Assembly (NCBI RefSeq): GCF_927312905.1
Contig: NZ_CAKMHQ010000005.1
Span: 1 to 64,000 of the forward strand
Direction of reading: 5' to 3'
Origin: Candidatus Nitrotoga sp. 1052
GTDB taxonomy: Bacteria; Pseudomonadota; Gammaproteobacteria; Burkholderiales; Gallionellaceae
Length of the DNA: 64,000 nucleotides
The position numbers were made by a program, and so were the translations under genes. Shown here piece after piece: positions 56,138-64,000 of this stretch. The notes below the pieces were generated by a model. It ran no database searches and was not told the DNA's origin. It saw only the letters and a list, made by a program, of their open reading frames with translations. Positions within the stretch are counted from its first letter, which is position 1, and each line of letters begins with the position of its first letter.

Positions 56138-56989
56138 TCACATGTTAAGTAAGAATTGTGCTTTTGCATGCCCTTGACTAGCCGCTTTTTGAAACCATTC
56201 AATAGCTTTCGTAGTATCCTTGGTTACGCCTTCGCCATCTCGATACATCAAACCTAGATTGTATTGTGCTTCGGCATGCTGCTGAGCAGCCGCTTTCTGA
56301 AGCCACTCAATGGCTTTCGCAGCGTCTTTTGGAACGCCTTCACCATCTCGATACATCACGCCTAGATTATATTGCGCTTCGGCATGTTGCTGAGCAGCTG
56401 CTTTCTGAAACCACTCAAAAGTCTTGGCAACATCCTTGAGCACACCTTCGCCATTGGAATACATCCAGCCGAGGTTATATTGCGCTTCGGCATGCCCTTG
56501 AGCTGCCGCTTTTTGATACCACTCCATCGCTTTCGCAACGTCCTTGGGCACACCTTCGCCATAGGCATAAATTACTCCAAGGAAGAATTGAGCTTCAGCA
56601 TGCCCTTGAGCAGCCGCTTTCTGGAACCACTCAATAGCTTTAGCAGAATCTTTGGATATTCCTTCACCTTTGGCATACATCACGCCGAGGAAGAATTGCG
56701 CTTCGGTATGCCCCTGAGTAGCAGCTTTGTGAAACCACTCAAAACTCTTGGCTGCATCCTTGAGTACGCCGTCACCCTTGGAATACTTCCAGCCGAGATT
56801 GTATTGCGCCTCAGCGACTCCCTGCGCAGCAGCTTTCTGTAACAACAGAAATGGATCTTCTGGCGGCGTTGATACCTTTTTCTGCACAGTAGGCGCAGCA
56901 GCTTTGCTCTTATTGCCAGCCGCCTGCGCTCCGCAATTGGCAAGTATTAGCAATAATGCAGCAAGCATAGGAATTGAGATAACGTTCAC
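56138..56989 (-). CDS. Sel1-repeat (TPR-like) exported protein
   Basis: 283 residues when started at GTG (complement of 56987-56989), which gives a signal-type N-terminus (SIPMLAALLLILANCGAQA). Then come six complete Sel1 repeats of 36 residues (AEAQYNLGVMYRDGEG type) and a partial seventh. Sel1 repeats make protein-protein contacts, often with cell-envelope or signalling partners. The frame is open to 57142, but the extra residues are not typical. The repeats are very similar at DNA level. Confidence 0.82.
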   Translation of the reverse strand: MNVISIPMLAALLLILANCGAQAAGNKSKAAAPTVQKKVSTPPEDPFLLLQKAAAQGVAEAQYNLGWKYSKGDGVLKDAAKSFEWFHKAATQGHTEAQFFLGVMYAKGEGISKDSAKAIEWFQKAAAQGHAEAQFFLGVIYAYGEGVPKDVAKAMEWYQKAAAQGHAEAQYNLGWMYSNGEGVLKDVAKTFEWFQKAAAQQHAEAQYNLGVMYRDGEGVPKDAAKAIEWLQKAAAQQHAEAQYNLGLMYRDGEGVTKDTTKAIEWFQKAASQGHAKAQFLLNM

Positions 56990-57170
56990 TGAATGTTCAC
57001 CTTTATCAAGTTGGAATATAGCGAAGTGCAATTCGCTTATCATCACATTTTCATCGTTTACTTTGCGCTTGACGAGTTTTTTATTGGGTGAGGGCGCAAG
57101 ACCGTGAAAAAAAGCAGCTCGCAAAAGTGGGGGATAACGCATTAAATTTTTGCGTGACTATTCAATCACA

Positions 57171-57208
57171 AACAAAAACTCCCGTCGAGTGCGGGAGTTT
57201 TTGTTTTC
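57171..57208. terminator. Bidirectional terminator at the nuo 3' end
   Basis: AACAAAAACTCCCG (57171-57184) pairs with CGGGAGTTTTTGTT (57192-57205). It lies between the nuoN 3' end and the upstream region of the Sel1 gene, so it mainly ends the minus-strand nuo transcript. Confidence 0.92.
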
Positions 57209-57224
57209 TACATTGCAGATTCGT

Positions 57225-58676
57225 TTAATGCAACATTAATGACTTCTGCACTGCCACTGCGCATACCGTTATCAATGTGCTGGGCATAATACCCAAGGCC
57301 AATATCGCCAGCCCGTTAATGGAAATCAGCAGGCCGTTGTCAGGCTGGATGGAAATTGGGACATGGGTTTCTGGGTGATCGAAATACATTAACTTGACGA
57401 TACGCAGATAATAAAATGCGCCTATCAACGAGAACAGCACCGCCATAACGGCAAGAGGAATGTGCCCGGCGCCCACTGCCGCCTGTAAAACAGAAAGTTT
57501 GGCGTAGAAGCCTGCCGTCGGTGGTACCCCTGCCATAGAGAACATTAATATAAGCATCATGAAAGCGAGCCACGGGCTACGCTGGTTAAGTCCCTTAAAG
57601 TCGTTGAGCATGTCAGCCTCGAAACCTTCACGCGATAGCAGCATGATCATACCGAAACCACCTAGGCTCATTAACACATAAATCACTACGTAGAACATGG
57701 CAGAACTATAACCATCAATGCCGCCGCTCAATATGCCGAGCAATAAAAAGCCCATATGCGCGATAGTGGAGTAAGCCAGCATGCGCTTAAGGTTAGTCTG
57801 CGCAATAGCGGTAATATTGCCAATAGCCATTGACAGCACAGCGAGGATCGCCAGCATACGAGACCAGTCCATCACCAGCGGTTGCAAGCCGTCCACTAAA
57901 ATTCGCATAACGAAAGCGAAGACGGCTAACTTGGGCGCGGAGCCGATCAGCATGGTTACAGCAGTTGGTGCGCCATGGTATACGTCTGGCACCCACATAT
58001 GAAATGGAACGGCGCCAAGCTTGAAAGCCAGACCCGCCACCATGAATACCAAGCCGAACACTAGCAGTGCCTTGTTTTCCACACCGTGCTTGATGGCATC
58101 GGAGACCGCCGCAACTCCAAGCGTACCGGTAGCGCCATACAACATGGACATCCCATACAATAGCAAGCCGGAAGCAAGTGCGCCTAGAATGAAATATTTC
58201 ATCGCGGCTTCAGTGGCAGTCGCGGAATCGCGTTGCAGCGCAACCATCGCATACAGGCTGAGCGACAGCAATTCCAGCCCAATATACAGAGTAATAAAGT
58301 GGGTAGCGGAAATCATCACCATCATGCCGAGCAGGGCAAACAATGTCAGCACCATGAACTCGCCCGTGAATAGTCCGCGCAATATCAAATAGCTACGCGA
58401 ATACACTAACACCATGGATACGGTCAGGTAGCTTAATAGTTTGAGTACATCGGACATTAAGTCGTCCACGAACATGTTGTTGAACAGGTGAACCACGCCA
58501 GGTTCATGGGTCGTCACGGTGATCAGTGCGCAACTTAGAAGAGTAAGTTGCACCAATATGTAGGTCAGCGTTTTGTTCGGGTTGGTGACAAACAGATCCA
58601 CGATCAGGATCGAACTCGCCATCACCAGCAGAAAAATTTCTGCGTAGGCGGAGGATAGGGTGGACAAGTAACTCAT
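57225..58676 (-). CDS. nuoN: NADH-quinone oxidoreductase subunit N
   Basis: 483 residues from ATG 58674-58676, with GAGGAA upstream. About 14 membrane helices; antiporter-like proton-pumping subunit of complex I. Visible: [39 protein letters not shown] (conserved Lys) and [15 protein letters not shown]. Last gene of the nuo operon. The frame extends upstream to 58718 but overlaps the nuoM end. Confidence 0.96.
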   Translation of the reverse strand: MSYLSTLSSAYAEIFLLVMASSILIVDLFVTNPNKTLTYILVQLTLLSCALITVTTHEPGVVHLFNNMFVDDLMSDVLKLLSYLTVSMVLVYSRSYLILRGLFTGEFMVLTLFALLGMMVMISATHFITLYIGLELLSLSLYAMVALQRDSATATEAAMKYFILGALASGLLLYGMSMLYGATGTLGVAAVSDAIKHGVENKALLVFGLVFMVAGLAFKLGAVPFHMWVPDVYHGAPTAVTMLIGSAPKLAVFAFVMRILVDGLQPLVMDWSRMLAILAVLSMAIGNITAIAQTNLKRMLAYSTIAHMGFLLLGILSGGIDGYSSAMFYVVIYVLMSLGGFGMIMLLSREGFEADMLNDFKGLNQRSPWLAFMMLILMFSMAGVPPTAGFYAKLSVLQAAVGAGHIPLAVMAVLFSLIGAFYYLRIVKLMYFDHPETHVPISIQPDNGLLISINGLAILALGIMPSTLITVCAVAVQKSLMLH

Positions 58677-58698
58677 AAATTCCTCGGTTGGTGATAGC

Positions 58699-60183
58699 TT
58701 ATAACTTGGAGCGGGCAATATGTACCAGCAAGTCGTTTACGGATGCGTGCATGATTTCGGTGAATGGTAGTGGATACAGGCCCATGCCCAGCACAGTCAG
58801 TGCCAACATAACGAACATCAGCTTTTCGCGCAAAGTAATGTCGGTTAATTGCGCTACGTGCTGGTTGGCCACTGCGCCAAAGATCACTCGCTTTACCATC
58901 CACAGCGTGTAGGCCGCGCCAAATACTAGTATGGTGGCGGCAATGAAGGCATACCAGAAATTGACTTTGACCGTACCCATTATTACCATGAATTCACCGA
59001 CAAAACCGCTGGTGCCGGGTAGTCCGACATTTGCCATCGCAAACAATATAAAGAATGCGGCGAACACTGGCATTTTGTTGGCTACGCCGCCATAGTCGGC
59101 GATATTGCGTGTGTGCATTCGGTCATACAACACACCTATACACAGAAAGAGCGCACCTGATATAAAGCCATGCGAAATCATCTGTATCAGCGCACCTTCC
59201 ATGCCGTAGGCATTAAAAATGAAAAATCCCAACGTCACGAAACCCATATGCGAAATAGAGGAATACGCCACCAATTTTTTCATGTCGGTTTGGGCCAATG
59301 CTACCAGTCCAATATAGACCACTGCGATTAGTGACAGCGCGATCATCACGCCAGCAAGGTAGTGACTGGCATCCGGCACGATAGGCATGGAGAAGCGAAT
59401 AAAGCCGTACGCTCCAACTTTCAGCAGAATCGCCGCTAACACCACGGAGCCACCGGTAGGCGCTTCTACGTGGGCATCGGGCAGCCAGGTATGCACCGGG
59501 AACATTGGTACTTTTACCGAGAATGCCATAAAGAAGGCAATGAACACCAATATCTGCGCAGTCATCGGGATAGCCATCTGGTGGTAATCAAGAATCGCGA
59601 AGCTGCCACCGGACTGAATGTATAGATATAGTAGTGCAATCAGCATCAGCACCGAACCGAAAAAGGTGTACAGGAAAAATTTGACCGCCGCATAAACGCG
59701 ATTAGCGCCGCCCCATACACCAATAATGATGAACATCGGGATCAGCATGGCTTCCCAGAATACATAGAACAGTACCGCGTCGAGAGAGGCGAATACGCCA
59801 TTGACCAAGCCGGACATAATGAGGAATGCAGCAAGATATTGCGCTACGCGCTTCTCGATTACCTTCCAGCCAGCAATTACAACCAGCGGAGTAAAGAAAC
59901 TGTTAAGCAGGACGAACAGCACCGAAATGCCGTCTACGCCGAGATGATAGTGGATGTTGAAATGGGTAATCCAGTCGTGCAACTCAACGAACTGCATGGC
60001 ACTGGTCATTTTGTCAAAACCAACATACAGCGGAATAGTGACCAGAAAGCCAAGAATTGAACCAACAAGTGCGATGACACGCGCTAACGGTGCATTGCGA
60101 TCGTTGCCAGTGGCTAGAACCAGCATACCAAAAATAATGGGCAGCCAGATAGCAACGCTTAATAGGGAAAATCCAAAAATCAT
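58699..60183 (-). CDS. nuoM: NADH-quinone oxidoreductase subunit M
   Basis: 494 residues. Antiporter-like proton-pumping subunit with about 14 helices; the conserved [12 protein letters not shown] and [12 protein letters not shown] segments carry the key Lys and channel residues, and Glu in [16 protein letters not shown] 60181-60183, 30 bases after nuoL. Confidence 0.97.
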   Translation of the reverse strand: MIFGFSLLSVAIWLPIIFGMLVLATGNDRNAPLARVIALVGSILGFLVTIPLYVGFDKMTSAMQFVELHDWITHFNIHYHLGVDGISVLFVLLNSFFTPLVVIAGWKVIEKRVAQYLAAFLIMSGLVNGVFASLDAVLFYVFWEAMLIPMFIIIGVWGGANRVYAAVKFFLYTFFGSVLMLIALLYLYIQSGGSFAILDYHQMAIPMTAQILVFIAFFMAFSVKVPMFPVHTWLPDAHVEAPTGGSVVLAAILLKVGAYGFIRFSMPIVPDASHYLAGVMIALSLIAVVYIGLVALAQTDMKKLVAYSSISHMGFVTLGFFIFNAYGMEGALIQMISHGFISGALFLCIGVLYDRMHTRNIADYGGVANKMPVFAAFFILFAMANVGLPGTSGFVGEFMVIMGTVKVNFWYAFIAATILVFGAAYTLWMVKRVIFGAVANQHVAQLTDITLREKLMFVMLALTVLGMGLYPLPFTEIMHASVNDLLVHIARSKL

Positions 60184-60213
60184 GCTTATTCCTTCAGTTT
60201 CTCGCTGTGCATA

Positions 60214-62271
60214 TTATTCGAACCAAGTGCGTATCGTAAGCAGCAGAAACACGCCGATAATCATGGAAAACGCATAGTGGTAGATGTAACCGGTCTGAAT
60301 GCGGCGCAATACGTTGGAGAACATGCCGACCAAACGCGCAGTGCCGTTTACCATTAGGCCATCAATCAGTTTTATATCGCCAAATTTCCATAAGAAGCGG
60401 CTCGCCTTACGGGCACCAGAGGCAAAGAACCAATCATTGAAACGGTCAAAGTAGTACTTGTTGTCCAATACCGTATAGATGAAACTAAATTTCTGTTTGA
60501 TCGCCTCAGGAATACCAGGAATTTTCAGGTAAAAAACCCACGCCATCACTACCCCGGCCATTGCCAGCCAGAATGGCAAGGAAGATAGCCCATGCATGGT
60601 CATGGCCCAAGCGCTGTGGAACTCGTGCTTCAGTTCTTCCATGGACGGGTGCAGCTCGTGGTTGATAAAAATCGCCCCCTTGAAATAATCGCCAAACAAC
60701 ATCGGCTCGACGGTAAGGTAACCAATGACCACAGAAGGGATCGCAAGCAACACCAAAGGCATCCAGACTACCCATGAGGTTTCGTGCGGCTTCTGGCCTG
60801 GAGATAAACCATGATGATCATCGTGCGCAACATGGGTGTCAGCATGGTTGTCAGCATGGTCGTCTTGAGGCGTATTTTGAGAGCCATGTGCTACAGAATG
60901 AGCTTTGCCGAAATGCTCTTCTCCATGAAACACCAAGAAATACAAGCGGAACGAATAGAAGGCAGTAACGAAAACACCGGCTACCACTGCAAAATAGGCA
61001 AAGCCAGACCCGGAAAGATGCGACAACGCCACCGCTTCGATAATGCTGTCCTTGGAATAGAAACCGGACAGGAACGGCGTGCCAATTAACGCCAGCGAGC
61101 CAATCAGAAACGTGAACCAAGTGATCGGCATATATTTACGCAAGCCTCCCATCTGGCGGATGTCCTGCACATGATGCATGGCGATAATCACCGAACCAGC
61201 GGCGAGGAAAAGCAACGCCTTGAAAAATGCGTGGGTCATTAGATGAAAAATTGCCACTGAATAAGCAGAAGCGCCCAGCGCTACGGTCATGTAGCCTAGT
61301 TGCGACAGCGTGGAATAAGCCACCACACGCTTGATGTCGTTCTGGATAATGCCGAGGAAGCCCATGAACAGCGCGGTAATTGCGCCGATCACCATAACAA
61401 AGGACAACGCAGTATCGGACAGTTCAAACAGCGGTGACATGCGCGCCACCATAAAGATTCCGGCGGTCACCATCGTCGCAGCGTGGATCAGTGCGGAAAT
61501 CGGAGTCGGGCCCTCCATTGAGTCCGGCAGCCAGACATGTAGCGGGAATTGCGCCGATTTACCCATCGCACCAATGAACAGCAGGATGCAGATAGCGCTA
61601 ATCACATTCCAAGATACACCAGGGATCGGCGCTATGTCGTTAGCGTAAAGGTGCGAGCTGGCAAACACTGCAGCATAATCCAGTGTGCCAAACACCATCA
61701 GCACCAAGCCGATGCCAAGCAAAAAACCGAAATCCCCCACGCGGTTGACTAAGAAAGCTTTAAGGTTGGCGTAAGTCGCCGTAGGGCGTGTGTACCAAAA
61801 GCCGATCAATAAATAGGATACTAAACCGACCGCTTCCCAGCCAAAAAACAGCTGGAGAAAATTATTGGCCATCACCAGCATTAGCATGGAGAAGGTAAAC
61901 AACGAAATATAACTGAAGAAGCGTTGATAGCCAGCATCTTCTACCATATAACCTATAGTATAAATATGTACCATCAGGGATACGAAAGTCACCACCAGCA
62001 TCATCATTACGGTCAGGCGGTCAATCAGGAAACCGACTTCGAATCGCGTATCACCCGAGGTCATCCATTGATAAACTGTGCCGTTGAATGTATGTCCTGC
62101 CATGACATCCTGGAAAATCAGCAGTGAGGCAGCGAAAGACACAGCCACCAGCAGGATGGTAATGCGATGCGTCCATATCCGCCCCAGTAGTTTGCCAAAC
62201 AACCCGGCGATTATTGCGCCAACCAAGGGAGCCAAAGGAACCAGCAAATACAGATTTTCCATAGTACTCAT
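60214..62271 (-). CDS. nuoL: NADH-quinone oxidoreductase subunit L
   Basis: 685 residues. The largest antiporter-like proton pump, with its long C-terminal amphipathic helix along NuoM/N. HVWLPDSMEGPTPISALIHA and the FFGWEAVGLVSYLLIGFW (Glu) segments are visible. A His-rich loop (SQNTPQDDHADNHADTHVAH, about 445-475) is unusual. ATG 62269-62271 (or 62260-62262), 8 bases after nuoK. Confidence 0.97.
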   Translation of the reverse strand: MSTMENLYLLVPLAPLVGAIIAGLFGKLLGRIWTHRITILLVAVSFAASLLIFQDVMAGHTFNGTVYQWMTSGDTRFEVGFLIDRLTVMMMLVVTFVSLMVHIYTIGYMVEDAGYQRFFSYISLFTFSMLMLVMANNFLQLFFGWEAVGLVSYLLIGFWYTRPTATYANLKAFLVNRVGDFGFLLGIGLVLMVFGTLDYAAVFASSHLYANDIAPIPGVSWNVISAICILLFIGAMGKSAQFPLHVWLPDSMEGPTPISALIHAATMVTAGIFMVARMSPLFELSDTALSFVMVIGAITALFMGFLGIIQNDIKRVVAYSTLSQLGYMTVALGASAYSVAIFHLMTHAFFKALLFLAAGSVIIAMHHVQDIRQMGGLRKYMPITWFTFLIGSLALIGTPFLSGFYSKDSIIEAVALSHLSGSGFAYFAVVAGVFVTAFYSFRLYFLVFHGEEHFGKAHSVAHGSQNTPQDDHADNHADTHVAHDDHHGLSPGQKPHETSWVVWMPLVLLAIPSVVIGYLTVEPMLFGDYFKGAIFINHELHPSMEELKHEFHSAWAMTMHGLSSLPFWLAMAGVVMAWVFYLKIPGIPEAIKQKFSFIYTVLDNKYYFDRFNDWFFASGARKASRFLWKFGDIKLIDGLMVNGTARLVGMFSNVLRRIQTGYIYHYAFSMIIGVFLLLTIRTWFE

Positions 62272-62279
62272 TTGCGCTG

Positions 62280-62591
62280 TTAACCTTTCAAGCTGCCGAG
62301 ATCATCTACGTTGATGGTACGCAGGTTACGAAATAACACTATCAGAATCGCTAAGCCGATAGCTGCTTCAGCGGCAGCTACGGTGAGGATAAAGAACACG
62401 AATATTTGCCCGGATATGTCATTCAGATAATGTGAAAAGGCGACAAAATTTGTATTTACCGCGAGCAGCATCAATTCAATGGACATCAACAGTACGATGA
62501 TATTCTTGCGGTTCAGAAAAATGCCCACCACGCCAATCGCAAACAAGACCGCTCCAAACACTAAATAATGCGACAAATTCAAGTTCAACAT
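62280..62591 (-). CDS. nuoK: NADH-quinone oxidoreductase subunit K
   Basis: 103 residues with three helices; Glu in [10 protein letters not shown] and Glu in [11 protein letters not shown] are the conserved proton-path residues. ATG 62589-62591. Confidence 0.97.
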   Translation of the reverse strand: MLNLNLSHYLVFGAVLFAIGVVGIFLNRKNIIVLLMSIELMLLAVNTNFVAFSHYLNDISGQIFVFFILTVAAAEAAIGLAILIVLFRNLRTINVDDLGSLKG

Positions 62592-62739
62592 ATACTTTCC
62601 TTATTGAATCTTCATGTAAGCATGACAGATGCCGCTACACTGCTATCAGTCATCCAAGGCGGTTAACAATTCAACACAACCCTTTGTAAAAACTAGATTC
62701 ATGTCTCTGCAGCAATGATGCAGTGGTATATCTCACCCA

Positions 62740-63360
62740 CTACTGCGCGCTTTCCTCTTTACCTTCTGCCACCCCCGATACAATGCGAAGGCGGTCTGCT
62801 TTTTTCACCAGCACCTGCTTATTCGGTTCCTGTGATTTAACATCCTTACGACGGCGTAACGTAAGCGCGATAGCAGCTACAATCGCCACTAACAGAAGTA
62901 CCGCCGCCAGTTCAAATGGGTAAACATAATCGGTGTAAATCAAACGTCCAAGTTCTTTGGTGTTGCTGTAATTGGCAGCGTGCTTGATCACTTTTGCACC
63001 AGTTTCAGCAGTCTGGCGGTTGCCCAGTACCCATATCATCTGGAACACCATGATGACAGCCAGCAATGCTCCGAACGGAAACCAGCGCCAGAAACCTTCG
63101 CGCAACTGCTCCAGATTGATGTCCAGCATCATTACCACAAAAAGAAAGAGTACCATCACCGCGCCGACATACACTAGAACAAGGGTAATCGCCAGGAACT
63201 CCGCCTCCAGTAATATCCAGATACCAGCCGAACTACAAAAAGCCAACACCAGGAACAATGCAGCATGTACCGGGTTGCGTGCAGTAATTACGCGCAATGC
63301 GGCAAACACGGTAATTGCAGCGAACATATAAAAAACTAATGTATCAAAACTCATCAACAT
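62740..63360 (-). CDS. nuoJ: NADH-quinone oxidoreductase subunit J
   Basis: 206 residues, five membrane helices, a long charged C-terminal tail. The pi-bulge helix region (VLVYVGAVMVLFLFVVMML) is present. ATG 63358-63360. Separated from nuoK by 148 bases, longer than usual. Confidence 0.95.
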   Translation of the reverse strand: MLMSFDTLVFYMFAAITVFAALRVITARNPVHAALFLVLAFCSSAGIWILLEAEFLAITLVLVYVGAVMVLFLFVVMMLDINLEQLREGFWRWFPFGALLAVIMVFQMIWVLGNRQTAETGAKVIKHAANYSNTKELGRLIYTDYVYPFELAAVLLLVAIVAAIALTLRRRKDVKSQEPNKQVLVKKADRLRIVSGVAEGKEESAQ

Positions 63361-63424
63361 ATTCTCAAACCTTTAACTGTGTTTGGAACCCCCATGAAGG
63401 TCACCAATATAAATCATTGAAGTG

Positions 63425-63517
63425 AGCATTCCCGCCTGCGAAAAACCAATTCGATGCAGGCTTCAGCAGTATCCTTATTTAAATTACGAGCTGGATACAT
63501 ATCTACGCAGGAATGAC
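63425..63517. repeat. Imperfect inverted repeat between nuoI and nuoJ
   Basis: GCATTCCCGCCTGCG (63425-63439) and CTACGCAGGAATGAC (63503-63517) resemble the two halves of a dispersed GTCATTCCCGCG-type intergenic repeat, 64 bases apart. The 175-base spacer contains no coding sequence. Confidence 0.4.
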
Positions 63518-63535
63518 AGTGATTTAAAGATGCTC

Positions 63536-64000
63536 TTAACGGTATTTTGCGTCCGATGCCCTATCCTTGGCAATTTGCGCTTCATGTTTTTCGCCCACTG
63601 CCAGCAACATCGGTTTGGTGTAGTACAGGTCGCCGCGCTTCTCACCGTGGTATTCCAGAATGCGAGTTTCTACAATGGCATCCACCGGGCAAGATTCTTC
63701 GCATAGACCGCAAAAAATACACTTGACCAAATCGATGTCATAACGTGTGGTCCGGCGCGTGCCATCAGCGCGCTCTTCGGTTTCAATATGGATAGCCATC
63801 GCCGGACATACCGCTTCGCATAATTTGCAGCCAATACAGCGTTCTTCATCATTAGCATAGCGACGTAGCGCATGCAGGCCACGAAAACGAAAACCTTGTG
63901 GCGTTTTTTCTTCGGGAAACTGCACGGTGATTTTGCGCGCGAAAAAATGTCGCCCGGTCAAGGCCATGCCTTTCACTAGCTCCAGCAGAAGGAAAGTTTT
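63536..64000 (-). CDS. nuoI: NADH-quinone oxidoreductase subunit I (5' end outside window)
   Basis: 154 residues visible; the frame stays open to the window edge, and the residues there ([20 protein letters not shown]) are the usual N-terminal segment, so only a short part is missing. Two 4Fe-4S motifs, [12 protein letters not shown] and [12 protein letters not shown], form clusters N6a and N6b of complex I. Confidence 0.96.
   Translation of the reverse strand, partial: KTFLLLELVKGMALTGRHFFARKITVQFPEEKTPQGFRFRGLHALRRYANDEERCIGCKLCEAVCPAMAIHIETEERADGTRRTTRYDIDLVKCIFCGLCEESCPVDAIVETRILEYHGEKRGDLYYTKPMLLAVGEKHEAQIAKDRASDAKYR

Overview
This window reads as chromosomal DNA of a betaproteobacterium, probably of the Nitrosomonadales/Gallionellaceae group. 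The reasons are the gene orders thrS-infC-rpmI-rplT-pheS-pheT-ihfA-merR and rimP-nusA-infB-rbfA-truB-rpsO-pnp, an EarP/EF-P pair with an arginine at EF-P position 32, a divergent tesA/ybbAP block, a nuo cluster of the proteobacterial NADH dehydrogenase I type, and the style of the housekeeping proteins. The taxonomic placement is inference; no rRNA or tRNA gene was found in the window.

Layout. 0-10.3 kb: 3' part of a repeat-rich coiled-coil/AsmA-like gene, an aminotransferase (-), uvrB, a low-molecular-weight phosphatase, rne (-) and rluC. 10.3-18 kb: a looser, signalling-rich stretch with a lipoprotein cytochrome c, DUF808 and DUF1003 membrane proteins, a diguanylate cyclase, a PAS-PAS hybrid histidine kinase and several gene remnants. 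18-25.4 kb: the thrS to merR translation operon, with a non-canonical AUA start for infC and an apparent H-type pseudoknot in front of rpmI. 25.4-35 kb: an IS630 transposase relic, then the nus/infB/pnp operon. 35-42.7 kb: earP-efp, a minus-strand pair encoding a fused ATP-sulfurylase-like/APS-kinase protein and a DHH phosphoesterase, amiC, tsaE and queG. 42.8-50.8 kb: an accessory region with a GT2-TPR-fucosyltransferase-like fusion, an amidinotransferase-fold enzyme, DUF1993, a truncated REP-associated transposase with its REP hairpin, an AT-rich DUF262 + HEPN-like gene pair, a HAD phosphatase, a MITE-like element and an S49 peptidase. 50.8-57.1 kb: tesA divergent from ybbA-ybbP, an AT-rich outer-membrane beta-barrel protein and a Sel1-repeat protein. 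57.2-64 kb: nuoN, M, L, K, J and the 3' part of nuoI, all on the minus strand.

How the parts work together. Most of the window is information processing (tRNA charging, initiation factors, ribosomal proteins, RNA decay through RNase E and PNPase, tRNA and rRNA modification) followed by respiratory complex I. The most interesting non-core material is (i) the overlapping DUF262/HEPN pair at 46.9-48.6 kb, which has the look of a small defence or toxin-type module; (ii) the Sat-CysC/DHH pair, which could make PAPS and dispose of pAp but carries unusual residues in key motifs; (iii) the three-part glycosyltransferase; and (iv) a scatter of mobile-element relics (IS630, RAYT+REP, a MITE-like inverted-repeat element) together with expanded spacers inside operons that are usually compact.
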